The translations under genes were made by a program, and so were the position numbers. The notes beneath the pieces are model-generated. The model saw nothing but the letters and a program-made list of their open reading frames with translations, did not search any database and was not told the DNA's origin. Below are positions 56,499-64,000 of a DNA stretch of 64,000 bases, piece by piece (positions within the stretch are counted from its first letter, which is position 1; each line of letters opens with the position of its first letter). This DNA is from Phaeobacter sp. B1627 (lineage in GTDB: Bacteria > Pseudomonadota > Alphaproteobacteria > Rhodobacterales > Rhodobacteraceae): the NCBI RefSeq assembly GCF_006265095.1, contig NZ_VCNK01000002.1, positions 1-64,000 on the forward strand, given 5' to 3'.

Positions 56499-57698
56499 AT
56501 GGCGCGGCCTGTCCTGACCGCGCTGAGCCTGCTGATGCTGGTGGCCGTGGGCGCGGTGGCGCTCTGGCTCTGGGGATTTGGTGGTGCGGACCATCTGTTG
56601 CGGGCGGCGGCGGAGGCGCAACGGGAGGCGCAGAACGCCATGGCGCGGGGCTTGCGGGCGCTGAAGGCCGGGGCCCCCGGCGCCTGGTGGAGCCTGATGG
56701 GTGTCTGTTTCGCCTACGGGTTCTTTCACGCGGCGGGGCCGGGTCACGGCAAGATGGTCATCGGCGGCTACGGCCTGGGCCGGTCGGTGCCGCTGTGGCG
56801 TCTGTCGGGGCTGGCGGTGGCCTCATCCCTGGCGCAGGCCGCAACGGCGGTCCTCCTGGTGCTGGCGGGGGTATGGCTGTTTGATTGGGGGCGCGTGCGG
56901 CTGACCGATACCGCTGAACGCCTGCTGGCACCGGTCTCCTACGGGTTGATGGCGCTGCTGGGGCTCTATCTGATGCTGCGGGGGCTGCGGCGGTTCTTCC
57001 GGCTCTGGCGCCAGACGGCGGTGCTGCCATTCGGCGGTGTAGGGGACGGCGGTCACGGTGGTCATCACGGGCACCAGGGGCATCACGGGCATCAGGCTGA
57101 GCACGCTCATGTTGGCCACAGTACAGGCCACAGCCACGCTGAACACAGCCACTCAGGCCACAGTCATTCAGGCCACAGTCATACAGAGCACAGTCATACA
57201 GATCCCCTGCACTCCGGCGCGGCGGGGGAGGTCTGCGCCAGTTGCGGCCATCGCCACGGCCCCACCCCGGAGGAGGCCGAAGGGCTGAGCTCCCTGCGCG
57301 AAGCGCTGGCGATTGTGCTGGCCATTGCGGCGCGTCCCTGCACCGGCGCGGTGTTCCTGCTGTTGCTGACCTGGCGGCTGGGGGTTCTGGGGGCAGGGGT
57401 TGCGGGGACCTTTGTGATGGGGCTCGGTACCGCCAGTGTCACGCTTGTGGTGGCATTGGTCGCCGCCGGGGTGCGCAACGGGCTGCTGGCGCGCGGCCGG
57501 GGGCAGGGAGCCGCAACAGGGTCAGGCACAGGGTTAGCAGCGTCAGGCCCAGCGTCAGGTACAGCGTCAGGCACGGGGCCAGACATGGGGCCAGATACGG
57601 CGGCAGGCGGCGGTGCCCGTCTGGCGGCGGTACTCGAGGTCTGTGCGGGCGGGCTCGTCCTGATCTTCTGTCTGCAACTTCTGCTGCGCAGTCTTTGA
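56499..57698 (+). CDS. NicO-family nickel/cobalt transporter with His-rich loop
   Basis: A 399-residue inner-membrane transporter. Family features are [13 protein letters not shown] at 77-89 with metal-site residues, and [17 protein letters not shown] near 285. The loop at about 186-239 is dominated by His ([12 protein letters not shown], then [18 protein letters not shown]), which fits Ni2+ or Co2+ binding, and CASCGHRHG follows. Near residues 335-365 is a Gly/Ala/Thr/Ser-rich linker encoded by DNA repeats at 57500-57600. Direction of transport, import or export, cannot be set from sequence; similar proteins do either. Confidence 0.9.
   Translation: MARPVLTALSLLMLVAVGAVALWLWGFGGADHLLRAAAEAQREAQNAMARGLRALKAGAPGAWWSLMGVCFAYGFFHAAGPGHGKMVIGGYGLGRSVPLWRLSGLAVASSLAQAATAVLLVLAGVWLFDWGRVRLTDTAERLLAPVSYGLMALLGLYLMLRGLRRFFRLWRQTAVLPFGGVGDGGHGGHHGHQGHHGHQAEHAHVGHSTGHSHAEHSHSGHSHSGHSHTEHSHTDPLHSGAAGEVCASCGHRHGPTPEEAEGLSSLREALAIVLAIAARPCTGAVFLLLLTWRLGVLGAGVAGTFVMGLGTASVTLVVALVAAGVRNGLLARGRGQGAATGSGTGLAASGPASGTASGTGPDMGPDTAAGGGARLAAVLEVCAGGLVLIFCLQLLLRSL
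57058..57210. repeat. Coding short tandem repeats for His-rich loop
   Basis: The DNA of the His-rich loop is made of short direct repeats, with units of the kind CACAGTCATTCAGGC and GGGCATCACGGGCA recurring with changes. The lengths are multiples of three, so copy-number changes would keep the reading frame of the transporter. Confidence 0.75.
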
Positions 57699-57935
57699 GG
57701 GGCTGGCTGGCTGCCATCTGGCTGCCAACTGGTGGCGGTTTGGCGGCATACAGGCTGCAGACAGGCGCGCCCATATGCCCCGACTGTCGCGACGGGGTAA
57801 ACTCCGCAGCGCGCAGTCCGCACATATGAAACGATTCACTTGTGCTGAAACCTTGTGCAATTGTATCGGTACGCAAAGCTGACTTGTCGCCACCTCCACC
57901 GCGGCCTAAGGGCTTTTGGACAAGGAGACCGTGCA

Positions 57936-59345
57936 ATGGTGACCCCCGGATCAACCCAAATGAGCTATGGCGGCCATGTGCGTGCCCTGTCCGTTCTCGG
58001 CCTGCCGCTGATCGGCGGCCATCTGGCGCAATTCGCGATCGGCATGACCGATACGGTGATGCTCGGCTGGTACGGGATTGGCGAGCTGGCGGCGGTGACG
58101 CTGGGGCAGTCGTTCTTTTTCGTCTGGTTCATTCTGGGGGCCGGCTTTGCCTTTGCGGTCATGCCGGTGGTGGCGTCGGCGGCGGCGACGGGGGATCATC
58201 GCCGGATCAGGCGGGCCACCCGGATGGGGCTGTGGCTTTCGCTGCTCTACGGGCTGATCGCCATGCCGATGATGTGGTATTCCGAATCCATCCTGCTGGC
58301 CGCCGGACAGGAGGCCCAGGTGGCGGCCGATGCGGGGGCCTATCTGCGGATTGCGGGCTGGGGGATTTTCCCGGCGCTGCTGGTGATGGTGCTGAAATCC
58401 TACCTGGCCGGGCTGGAGCGCACACAGGCCGTTCTGTGGATCACGGTGGTTGCAACGCTGGTCAATGCAGTGGCCAACTACGCGTTGATCTTCGGCAATT
58501 TCGGCGCCCCCGAGATGGGACTGCGGGGGGCTGCGCTGGCGTCTCTGGCGACCCAGGCGGTGTCCGTTCTGGCGGTGATCGCCTATAGTCTTTGGCGCCT
58601 GCCGGAGCATGATCTGCTGCGCAACCTGCACCATCCGGATTGGGAAATGCTGCGCGAGATCTTTCGTCATGGTCTGCCGATCGGCCTGACCACCCTGTGC
58701 GAGGTCAGCCTGTTCACCGCGTCATCGCTGATGATGGGGTGGTTGGGCACGGTGGCGCTGGCGGCGCATGGCATCGCGATGACGGTGGCGGGGCTGACGT
58801 TCATGATGCATCTGGGATTGTCGAATGCGGCCACGATCCGGGTCGGCACCGCGCTGGGCCGTGGCGACAAGGACCATATGGTGCGCGGCGCGGTGGTGGT
58901 CACGGTGGCCTCCTTGGTGATCGCGGTGGCAACGGCGCTGGTGTTTTTCCTGACGCCAGAGCCGTTGGTTCTCATGTTCCTCGACCCGGATGACCCGCAA
59001 AAGCAGGATATCCTGGCGATCGGTATTTCGCTGCTGGCGATGGCGGGGCTATTCCAGTTGATGGATGGCATGCAGGCGATTGCGCTGGGGCTGCTGCGCG
59101 GGTTGCTCGACACGGGCGTTCCGATGGTGATGGCGGCGCTCAGCTATTGGGTGGTGGGGGTGCCGACCTCCTATATTCTGGGGTTCCGGTTCGGCATGGG
59201 CGGCGTCGGTGTCTGGACCGGGTTGATCCTCGGGCTCAGCACCGCGGGTGCTTTGCTGCTGGTCCGGTTCTGGCTGCATGCGCTGGGGCGGGCGGAGTTG
59301 CCGGTTGCGGCGGGCGTCGCCGGGGATGCGGATCCCGCCATCTGA
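57936..59345 (+). CDS. MATE-family exporter
   Basis: A 469-residue inner-membrane protein with about 12 hydrophobic segments in two similar halves. The N-terminal VLGLPLIGGHLAQFAIGMTDTVMLG and the second-half HGIAMTVAGLTFMMHLGLSNAATIRVG match the MATE superfamily, which expels drugs or organic cations using Na+ or H+. ATG at 57936 is chosen because AAGGAG lies eight bases before it; an upstream start at 57855 lacks such a site. It is alone on its transcript as far as can be seen. Confidence 0.92.
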   Translation: MVTPGSTQMSYGGHVRALSVLGLPLIGGHLAQFAIGMTDTVMLGWYGIGELAAVTLGQSFFFVWFILGAGFAFAVMPVVASAAATGDHRRIRRATRMGLWLSLLYGLIAMPMMWYSESILLAAGQEAQVAADAGAYLRIAGWGIFPALLVMVLKSYLAGLERTQAVLWITVVATLVNAVANYALIFGNFGAPEMGLRGAALASLATQAVSVLAVIAYSLWRLPEHDLLRNLHHPDWEMLREIFRHGLPIGLTTLCEVSLFTASSLMMGWLGTVALAAHGIAMTVAGLTFMMHLGLSNAATIRVGTALGRGDKDHMVRGAVVVTVASLVIAVATALVFFLTPEPLVLMFLDPDDPQKQDILAIGISLLAMAGLFQLMDGMQAIALGLLRGLLDTGVPMVMAALSYWVVGVPTSYILGFRFGMGGVGVWTGLILGLSTAGALLLVRFWLHALGRAELPVAAGVAGDADPAI

Positions 59346-59592
59346 TGCGGCCGGGATGCGGACTGGATGGATACTGGATGCGGTTGCTGAGGCGGGTGGT
59401 CCGCGTCTGAGAGGGCGGGCACGCCTGAGTGGGCAGGCGCGCGCCGGGGCGCGCGGGGACCGGTGGCGGATTGGAACGGGCTGGCGGGAGCAGGCTGGAT
59501 TTCCGGCGCGACTGCGCGGCGGCACTGCGATCTGTACTTCGATCCGACCTGTGATCCCACATGTGACCCGACCTGCAACCCGGACTTCGCCG

Positions 59593-59638
59593 GATTGAGT
59601 GTGGCAGCTGCCGGAGATTGAGTGTGGCAGCTGCCGGA
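59593..59638. repeat. 23-bp perfect direct duplication with palindrome
   Basis: A 23-bp unit is repeated exactly, at 59593-59615 and 59616-59638. Each unit contains GGCAGCTGCC, a perfect palindrome. It lies just beyond the stop codon of the minus-strand gene at 59650-60054 in a 304-nt gap after the MATE gene. The rest of that gap holds GCGCGCCGGGGCGCGC (59438-59453) and loose repeats, but no gene. Confidence 0.85.
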
Positions 59639-59649
59639 TCGGGGTGGGA

Positions 59650-60054
59650 TCAGTTGCCCTTGGTCAGCCGGTCGGCCTTTTTGCGCACCAGCACATTGCG
59701 CAGATCATGCATCGCCAGCAGCAGCGCGTCGGTCACATCGTCGAGTTGTGCGTCCGTGGCGCGGGACTGGGCCCATTGCGCGGTGAGGTTCAGGTGATCC
59801 ACCGTGCGCAGGATGTCGTCGACCTCCCGGCGGGACAGGAGGCCTGTTCGCTCCGCCATCCAGCGGTCAATGGCTGCCCGGTCCTCTGGGCTCAGCACCC
59901 GGTCACCGTGAGGCTTGATCTCACCTTTGCGGAGATTCACGACCGCAATCTGGTCCATCTCGATCCGACGGTTGCGGTTTTCGCTGTCGATCCGGAATAC
60001 CAGCGCGCCGTTTTCGCGGATGCGGAAGTAGTAGTCTGGCAGGGCGGGTGTCAT
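59650..60054 (-). CDS. Small protein of unknown function
   Basis: A 134-residue soluble protein. The start MTPALPDYYFRIRENGALVFRID and the middle EMDQIAVVNLRKGEIKPHGDR suggest a small beta domain; the C-terminal half is helical with DILRTVDHLNLTAQWAQS and KKADRL at the end. I do not recognise a family. ATG at 60054 gives a compact protein; an upstream frame extends 54 codons but is compositionally poor. It stands alone beyond repeat copy F. Confidence 0.68.
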   Translation of the reverse strand: MTPALPDYYFRIRENGALVFRIDSENRNRRIEMDQIAVVNLRKGEIKPHGDRVLSPEDRAAIDRWMAERTGLLSRREVDDILRTVDHLNLTAQWAQSRATDAQLDDVTDALLLAMHDLRNVLVRKKADRLTKGN

Positions 60055-60233
60055 GAAAATCCTATTCAGATCAGCTCTTTGCTGGGGTCTTGGTGTGCGC
60101 AGGGGCACTGTCAGGGTAGCAGGCTGTGGCCAGGTGGCAAGCATATTGCATGCTGGCGCACGGGCCGCGTCAGACCCGAGAGCCATCGGCGGTGCGGTCG
60201 TGATGGGTATCGTCACGGCACCGTTGCGGTGGT

Positions 60234-60352
60234 GCTCCCGCCCATGTGCACCGCCCGCCTGCGGCGCGCATCACACATTGGTTGGGCCGGGCGGGGGCCG
60301 CGCCTGAAAGGCGCGGCCCCCGCCCCCGCGCGATGCGCGTAGCGCAGCGCAA
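60234..60352 (-). repeat. Dispersed structured repeat, copy F
   Basis: On the minus strand a perfect 16-bp stem (arms 60310-60325 and 60289-60304, five-base loop) is followed by CCCAAC (complement at 60281-60286), a small hairpin CGCC-TGC-GGCG at 60256-60266, and the tail GGCGGGAGC (complement at 60234-60242). The outer flank at 60342-60352 and the stem match copy B almost exactly in reverse. It lies in the 410-nt gap downstream of the aspartate aminotransferase gene and upstream of the 134-residue gene; nothing else is evident there besides CCCCTGTG repeats near 60390. Confidence 0.78.
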
Positions 60353-60464
60353 AACCTCCGGGGTATCTCTGCACTTCTTGCGTTGCCCCCCCCTGTGCCC
60401 CCCTGTGCCTCACTGTGGATAGTCGCGCCCGGTGCCCTGCCGTCCCTGCAGCCGCAGGTCGCCC

Positions 60465-61724
<1,260 letters not shown>

Positions 61725-61751
61725 TCAAGTCATCCCGAAGGAGAGACCTAT

Positions 61752-62153
61752 ATGACCGAGACCGATATGGACTGGTATGGCCCTGACGCCGCAACTTTTG
61801 GCGACCGCGTGGCGGCGGCACGGGAAAGTGCGGCCATGTCACAGGGGCAGCTGGCGCGTCGCATGGGGGTCAAGAAATCCACCTTGGTGGGGTGGGAGCA
61901 GGATCTGTCGGAGCCGCGGGCCAACAAGTTGTCGATGCTGTCGGGGCTGTTGAATGTCTCGATGAGCTGGCTGCTGACGGGGGAGGGGGACGATCTCGCC
62001 GCCCCGTCCGAGGATACGCTTGGCGACGACATGGCGGTGATCGCGCGCGAGTTGCGGGCGCTGCGCGAGGATCTGCGGGCGCAGGCGGAACGGGCCGGGC
62101 GCCTGGAAAAGGCCCTGCGCCGTCTGGCCGCAGCGCAGGAGCCCGCGCAATGA
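61752..62153 (+). CDS. XRE-type helix-turn-helix protein with helical tail
   Basis: A 133-residue regulator. The helix-turn-helix covers about 17-72 (FGDRVAAARESAAMSQGQLARRM and KKSTLVGWEQDL), and LLNVSMSWLLTGEGDD is typical of phage-repressor-like regulators. The C-terminal 40 residues form a long charged helix (RELRALREDLRAQAERAGRLEKALRRL), perhaps for self-association. AAGGAG precedes the ATG. Its stop overlaps the sdhE start by four bases (ATGA), so the two proteins are made together. Confidence 0.85.
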   Translation: MTETDMDWYGPDAATFGDRVAAARESAAMSQGQLARRMGVKKSTLVGWEQDLSEPRANKLSMLSGLLNVSMSWLLTGEGDDLAAPSEDTLGDDMAVIARELRALREDLRAQAERAGRLEKALRRLAAAQEPAQ

Positions 62154-62413
62154 CGAGCGCGGAAACGCGCGAGATCCGCATCAAGCGTCTGACGATGCGC
62201 TCGATGCGGCGCGGAATCAAGGAAATGGACATCCTGCTGACCGAATATGCGGCCACGAATCTGGCCGAGATGGAGCCGGAAAAAATGGACTTGTATGACA
62301 GGCTTTTGCGGGAGAACGACCAGGATCTGTACCAATGGGTAACGGGTCAGGCCCCCGCGCCGGAGCGCTTCGGGGCCCTGATCGGAGAGATCTCTCGAAC
62401 ATACGAAAAATAA
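62150..62413 (+). CDS. sdhE: Succinate dehydrogenase assembly factor SdhE
   Basis: An 87-residue protein. RIKRLTMRSMRRGIKEMDILL near 10-30 contains the RGxxE site used in covalent FAD attachment (here RRGIKEMD), and the rest matches the SdhE/SDHAF2 fold, including LYDRLLRENDQDLYQWV. It helps flavinate SdhA. It is cotranscribed with an XRE-type regulator, which is an odd partner; sdh genes are not in the window. Confidence 0.93.
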   Translation: MTSAETREIRIKRLTMRSMRRGIKEMDILLTEYAATNLAEMEPEKMDLYDRLLRENDQDLYQWVTGQAPAPERFGALIGEISRTYEK

Positions 62414-62492
62414 AAGGGAAATTCGGTTTAACTCATTCTCAGGAAATTGTCGTCACATTCGTCATGAAGCAATTTCGATTCGGAGATGCTGA

Positions 62493-62990
62493 ATGAGTAT
62501 GGAACGACCGATCAGCCAGCTGGACCGTAAAGGTTTCATGACTGGATACCTTGATGCCCTGGCATTGGTGGAGCGCCTGCACCGCCTGCTGCTGGACGTG
62601 ATCAAGGATGAGTTTGAACGTGTAGGTGTCCTTGACATCAATGCGGTGCAGGCTCTGTTGCTGTTCAACATTGGCGACAATGAGGTGACAGCCGGGGAAC
62701 TGAAGACCCGCGGCTATTATCAGGGCAGTAACGTAAGCTACAATTTGAAGAAGCTGGTGGAGATGGGCTATATGCACCATCAGCGCTGCGAGATCGACCG
62801 TCGGTCGGTGCGTGTGCGTCTGACCCCCCGCGGCCGGGAAATCCGTGACATTGTTACGTCACTGTTTTCGCGTCACGCAGAGGGACTTGAGACCAAAGGC
62901 GTGATCAGCGCTGAAGGGATCGAGGATATTACCGGCTCCCTCAAGCGGATGGAACGTTACTGGTCTGACCAGATCCGTTACATCTACTAA
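62493..62990 (+). CDS. LdtR-like MarR-family regulator
   Basis: A 165-residue regulator with a winged helix at about 50-120. The recognition region TRGYYQGSNVSYNLKKLVEMGY near 76-97 is characteristic of LdtR-like MarR proteins of alphaproteobacteria, which in Liberibacter control an L,D-transpeptidase and stress tolerance. The basic wing is RRSVRVRLTPRG. Ligand and targets are unknown here. GGAG lies a few bases before the ATG. No obvious target gene is adjacent. Confidence 0.83.
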   Translation: MSMERPISQLDRKGFMTGYLDALALVERLHRLLLDVIKDEFERVGVLDINAVQALLLFNIGDNEVTAGELKTRGYYQGSNVSYNLKKLVEMGYMHHQRCEIDRRSVRVRLTPRGREIRDIVTSLFSRHAEGLETKGVISAEGIEDITGSLKRMERYWSDQIRYIY

Positions 62991-63432
62991 AAAATCGCTT
63001 TTGCGGGCCCCGAGGTCCGGGAAGTTTCAAGATAGATTTGCCAGATCGCCCCAATATGGCTCTGCCAATAAAAGACAAGCCGAAGAGGACGATCCAGCGA
63101 AACTTTCAACCCTATCCTCGCCACTGCAGGTTTTGCAGTCAGGATGCAGAGATGGGGGCGGTTGCAGAAGCAACCGAGGCCCTGCCGAAGCCGACAAACT
63201 CGGCCTTTAGTCAGTTATAGTGTACAGATGTGTTGCAGTTCGCGGTACGGATATGCTGTGGCGGTGACCCCCTCGCGGGGACGCCGGCCAGCGCCCGTTC
63301 GTGGGACCGGGACGCGGATGTGGACAGGGTTTTGCGCATCAGGCGATTGCGTGAAGTCCGGCCAGACTTTGATGCACCGAGGCGGCCTTGGCCTCGGACC
63401 ATCGCATGCTGCGGCATGCTCCTATCATTCAG

Positions 63433-63467
63433 CCCGGCGCAGTTTCCTCCTGCGCCGGGTTGCTCTT
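63433..63467. terminator. Hairpin terminator in the gap before the gloA-like gene
   Basis: CCCGGCGCAG at 63433-63442 pairs exactly with CTGCGCCGGG at 63450-63459 across TTTCCTC, followed by TTGCTCTT. It could act as a terminator on the plus strand, though the T run is broken. It lies far from the LdtR-like stop codon, so another unannotated transcript may end here. Confidence 0.5.
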
Positions 63468-63541
63468 GGTGATGCCAGACCTTGGTGATGCCAGACCCGG
63501 CGCAGATTTAACCGCCGTAGATCTAACCGGCGCAGATCGAA
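63465..63541. repeat. 16-bp and 15-bp tandem repeats
   Basis: CTTGGTGATGCCAGAC is repeated exactly at 63465-63480 and 63481-63496. Then CCGGCGCAGATTTAA, CCGCCGTAGATCTAA and CCGGCGCAGATCGAA run in series at 63497-63511, 63512-63526 and 63527-63541. Two repeat families side by side suggest a local hot spot of slippage. Confidence 0.9.
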
Positions 63542-63711
63542 TGCGCGCTATGGAGTTTTCGCATGACCTAGCGTCACTTGCAGCATGGGATCTGCAGCCA
63601 ACTGAGGTGCCAGCGGCACTTTCCCGGGTGCTTTTTCCGGCATTTTCTCCGTTATATTCGCAGTCATGTTCGCAGTCATGTGCACCTGGGGGGGCGACGG
63701 CGAAGCGGGAA

Positions 63712-64000
63712 CTACCAGTGGCCGGTGTTTTCCATGCTCGACCAGGGCTCTGCCGGGGCCAATGCGTCACCGGCCTGCAGCAGTTCGATCGAGATATTGT
63801 CCGGCGAGCGCACGAAGGCCATGCGACCATCGCGGGGCGGACGGTTGATCACCACGCCATTGTCCTGCAGATGCTGGCAGGTGGCGTAGATATCATCGAC
63901 CTCATAGGCGAGATGGCCGAAGTGGCGACTGTCGGCGGGCAGCGCGTCATCACCGTCCCAGTTGTATGTCAGCTCGATCGGGGCTTCATCCTGGCCGGGA
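63712..64000 (-). CDS. gloA: Lactoylglutathione lyase-like VOC protein (partial)
   Basis: The C-terminal part of a VOC-fold protein; the start lies beyond the window edge. The visible 95 residues include [32 protein letters not shown], and [14 protein letters not shown]. They match glyoxalase I (GloA), where the His in GHLAYEVDD and the Glu in SIELLQ are metal ligands. The tail after that, ending in ENTGHW, is longer than in the shortest members. It would isomerise the methylglyoxal-glutathione adduct. The assignment is good for the family, but the partial sequence leaves the exact subgroup open. Confidence 0.82.
   Translation of the reverse strand, partial: PGQDEAPIELTYNWDGDDALPADSRHFGHLAYEVDDIYATCQHLQDNGVVINRPPRDGRMAFVRSPDNISIELLQAGDALAPAEPWSSMENTGHW

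Larger units (their letters stand above)
62991..63711. other. Long non-coding gap rich in short repeats
   Basis: I see no reliable gene between the LdtR-like gene and the gloA-like gene. The stretch holds a terminator-like hairpin at 63433-63459, an exact 16-bp duplication at 63465-63496, three 15-bp units at 63497-63541 and a 12-bp duplication of TCGCAGTCATGT near 63657-63680. The first 400 nt have no structure I can name. Confidence 0.5.

Noticed and set aside
59438-59491. GC-rich palindrome and a GGCGGGAGC after the MATE gene, as a seventh repeat copy
   Set aside because: The CCCAAC and small hairpin are missing and the spacing does not fit; at most a decayed copy.

Overview
The window looks like a chromosomal segment from an alphaproteobacterium of the Rhodobacteraceae, most likely the Roseobacter group. 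The evidence is high GC with strong third-position GC bias, a short-form ProRS, a pccR-pccB-pccA-methylmalonyl-CoA mutase propionyl-CoA cluster, and many small proteins of Rhodobacterales type. I see no tRNA or rRNA gene, insertion sequence, integrase, prophage or CRISPR array. Assignments come from reading the protein sequences and recalling families; no database search was possible.

Layout. 0.3-9 kb: two SLC13/RCK-type permeases around an FAD dehydrogenase, a META-domain protein, YebC and a membrane ClpP-like protein. 8.9-12.9 kb: a divergent argP-like regulator and LysE/ArgO exporter pair, an EamA transporter and a DUF1036 protein. 13-18.5 kb: a choline-to-betaine locus, with betI divergent from a short BCCT-like transporter, then betB and betA. 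19-34 kb: the propionyl-CoA to succinyl-CoA locus, with pccR, a Bcr/CflA exporter, pccB, several small or unknown proteins and lipoproteins, pccA, a DUF4174 protein, a sulfotransferase-like protein and the mutase. 34-43 kb: VOC and GNAT proteins, a TerB-J protein, a nuclease-fold protein, ppx, hdaA, an AI-2E family exporter and a hybrid histidine kinase. 44-52 kb: an FAD oxidoreductase, proS, a DUF2937 protein, lolC-lolD, a small DMT protein and an HExxH lipoprotein. 52-64 kb: an unknown Lys-rich protein, parE, an AhpD-like enzyme, DUF1007 with a NicO metal transporter, a MATE exporter, an unknown protein, an aspartate aminotransferase, an XRE regulator with sdhE, an LdtR-like MarR regulator and the end of a gloA-like gene.

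Working together. BetI probably controls choline import and its two-step oxidation to glycine betaine through a palindromic site between betI and the transporter gene. PccR probably controls propionyl-CoA carboxylation and methylmalonyl-CoA isomerisation; TTTGCAAA-type sites lie in front of pccR and pccB, with weaker ones in front of the genes leading to pccA. LolC and LolD form the inner-membrane part of lipoprotein export, and the window encodes several predicted lipoproteins that would use it.

The most unusual content is intergenic. Six loci carry a repeated structured element of shared design: a long perfect GC-rich stem, then CCCAAC, then a small hairpin with a three-base loop, then GGCGGGAGC. 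The stems differ in sequence but remain self-complementary. Two loci are double, mirror-image versions that could fold into a closed multi-arm structure. In addition, many intergenic gaps and some coding linkers hold short tandem repeats with periods of 9-23 bp, including six copies of a 14-bp unit at 12.9 kb.
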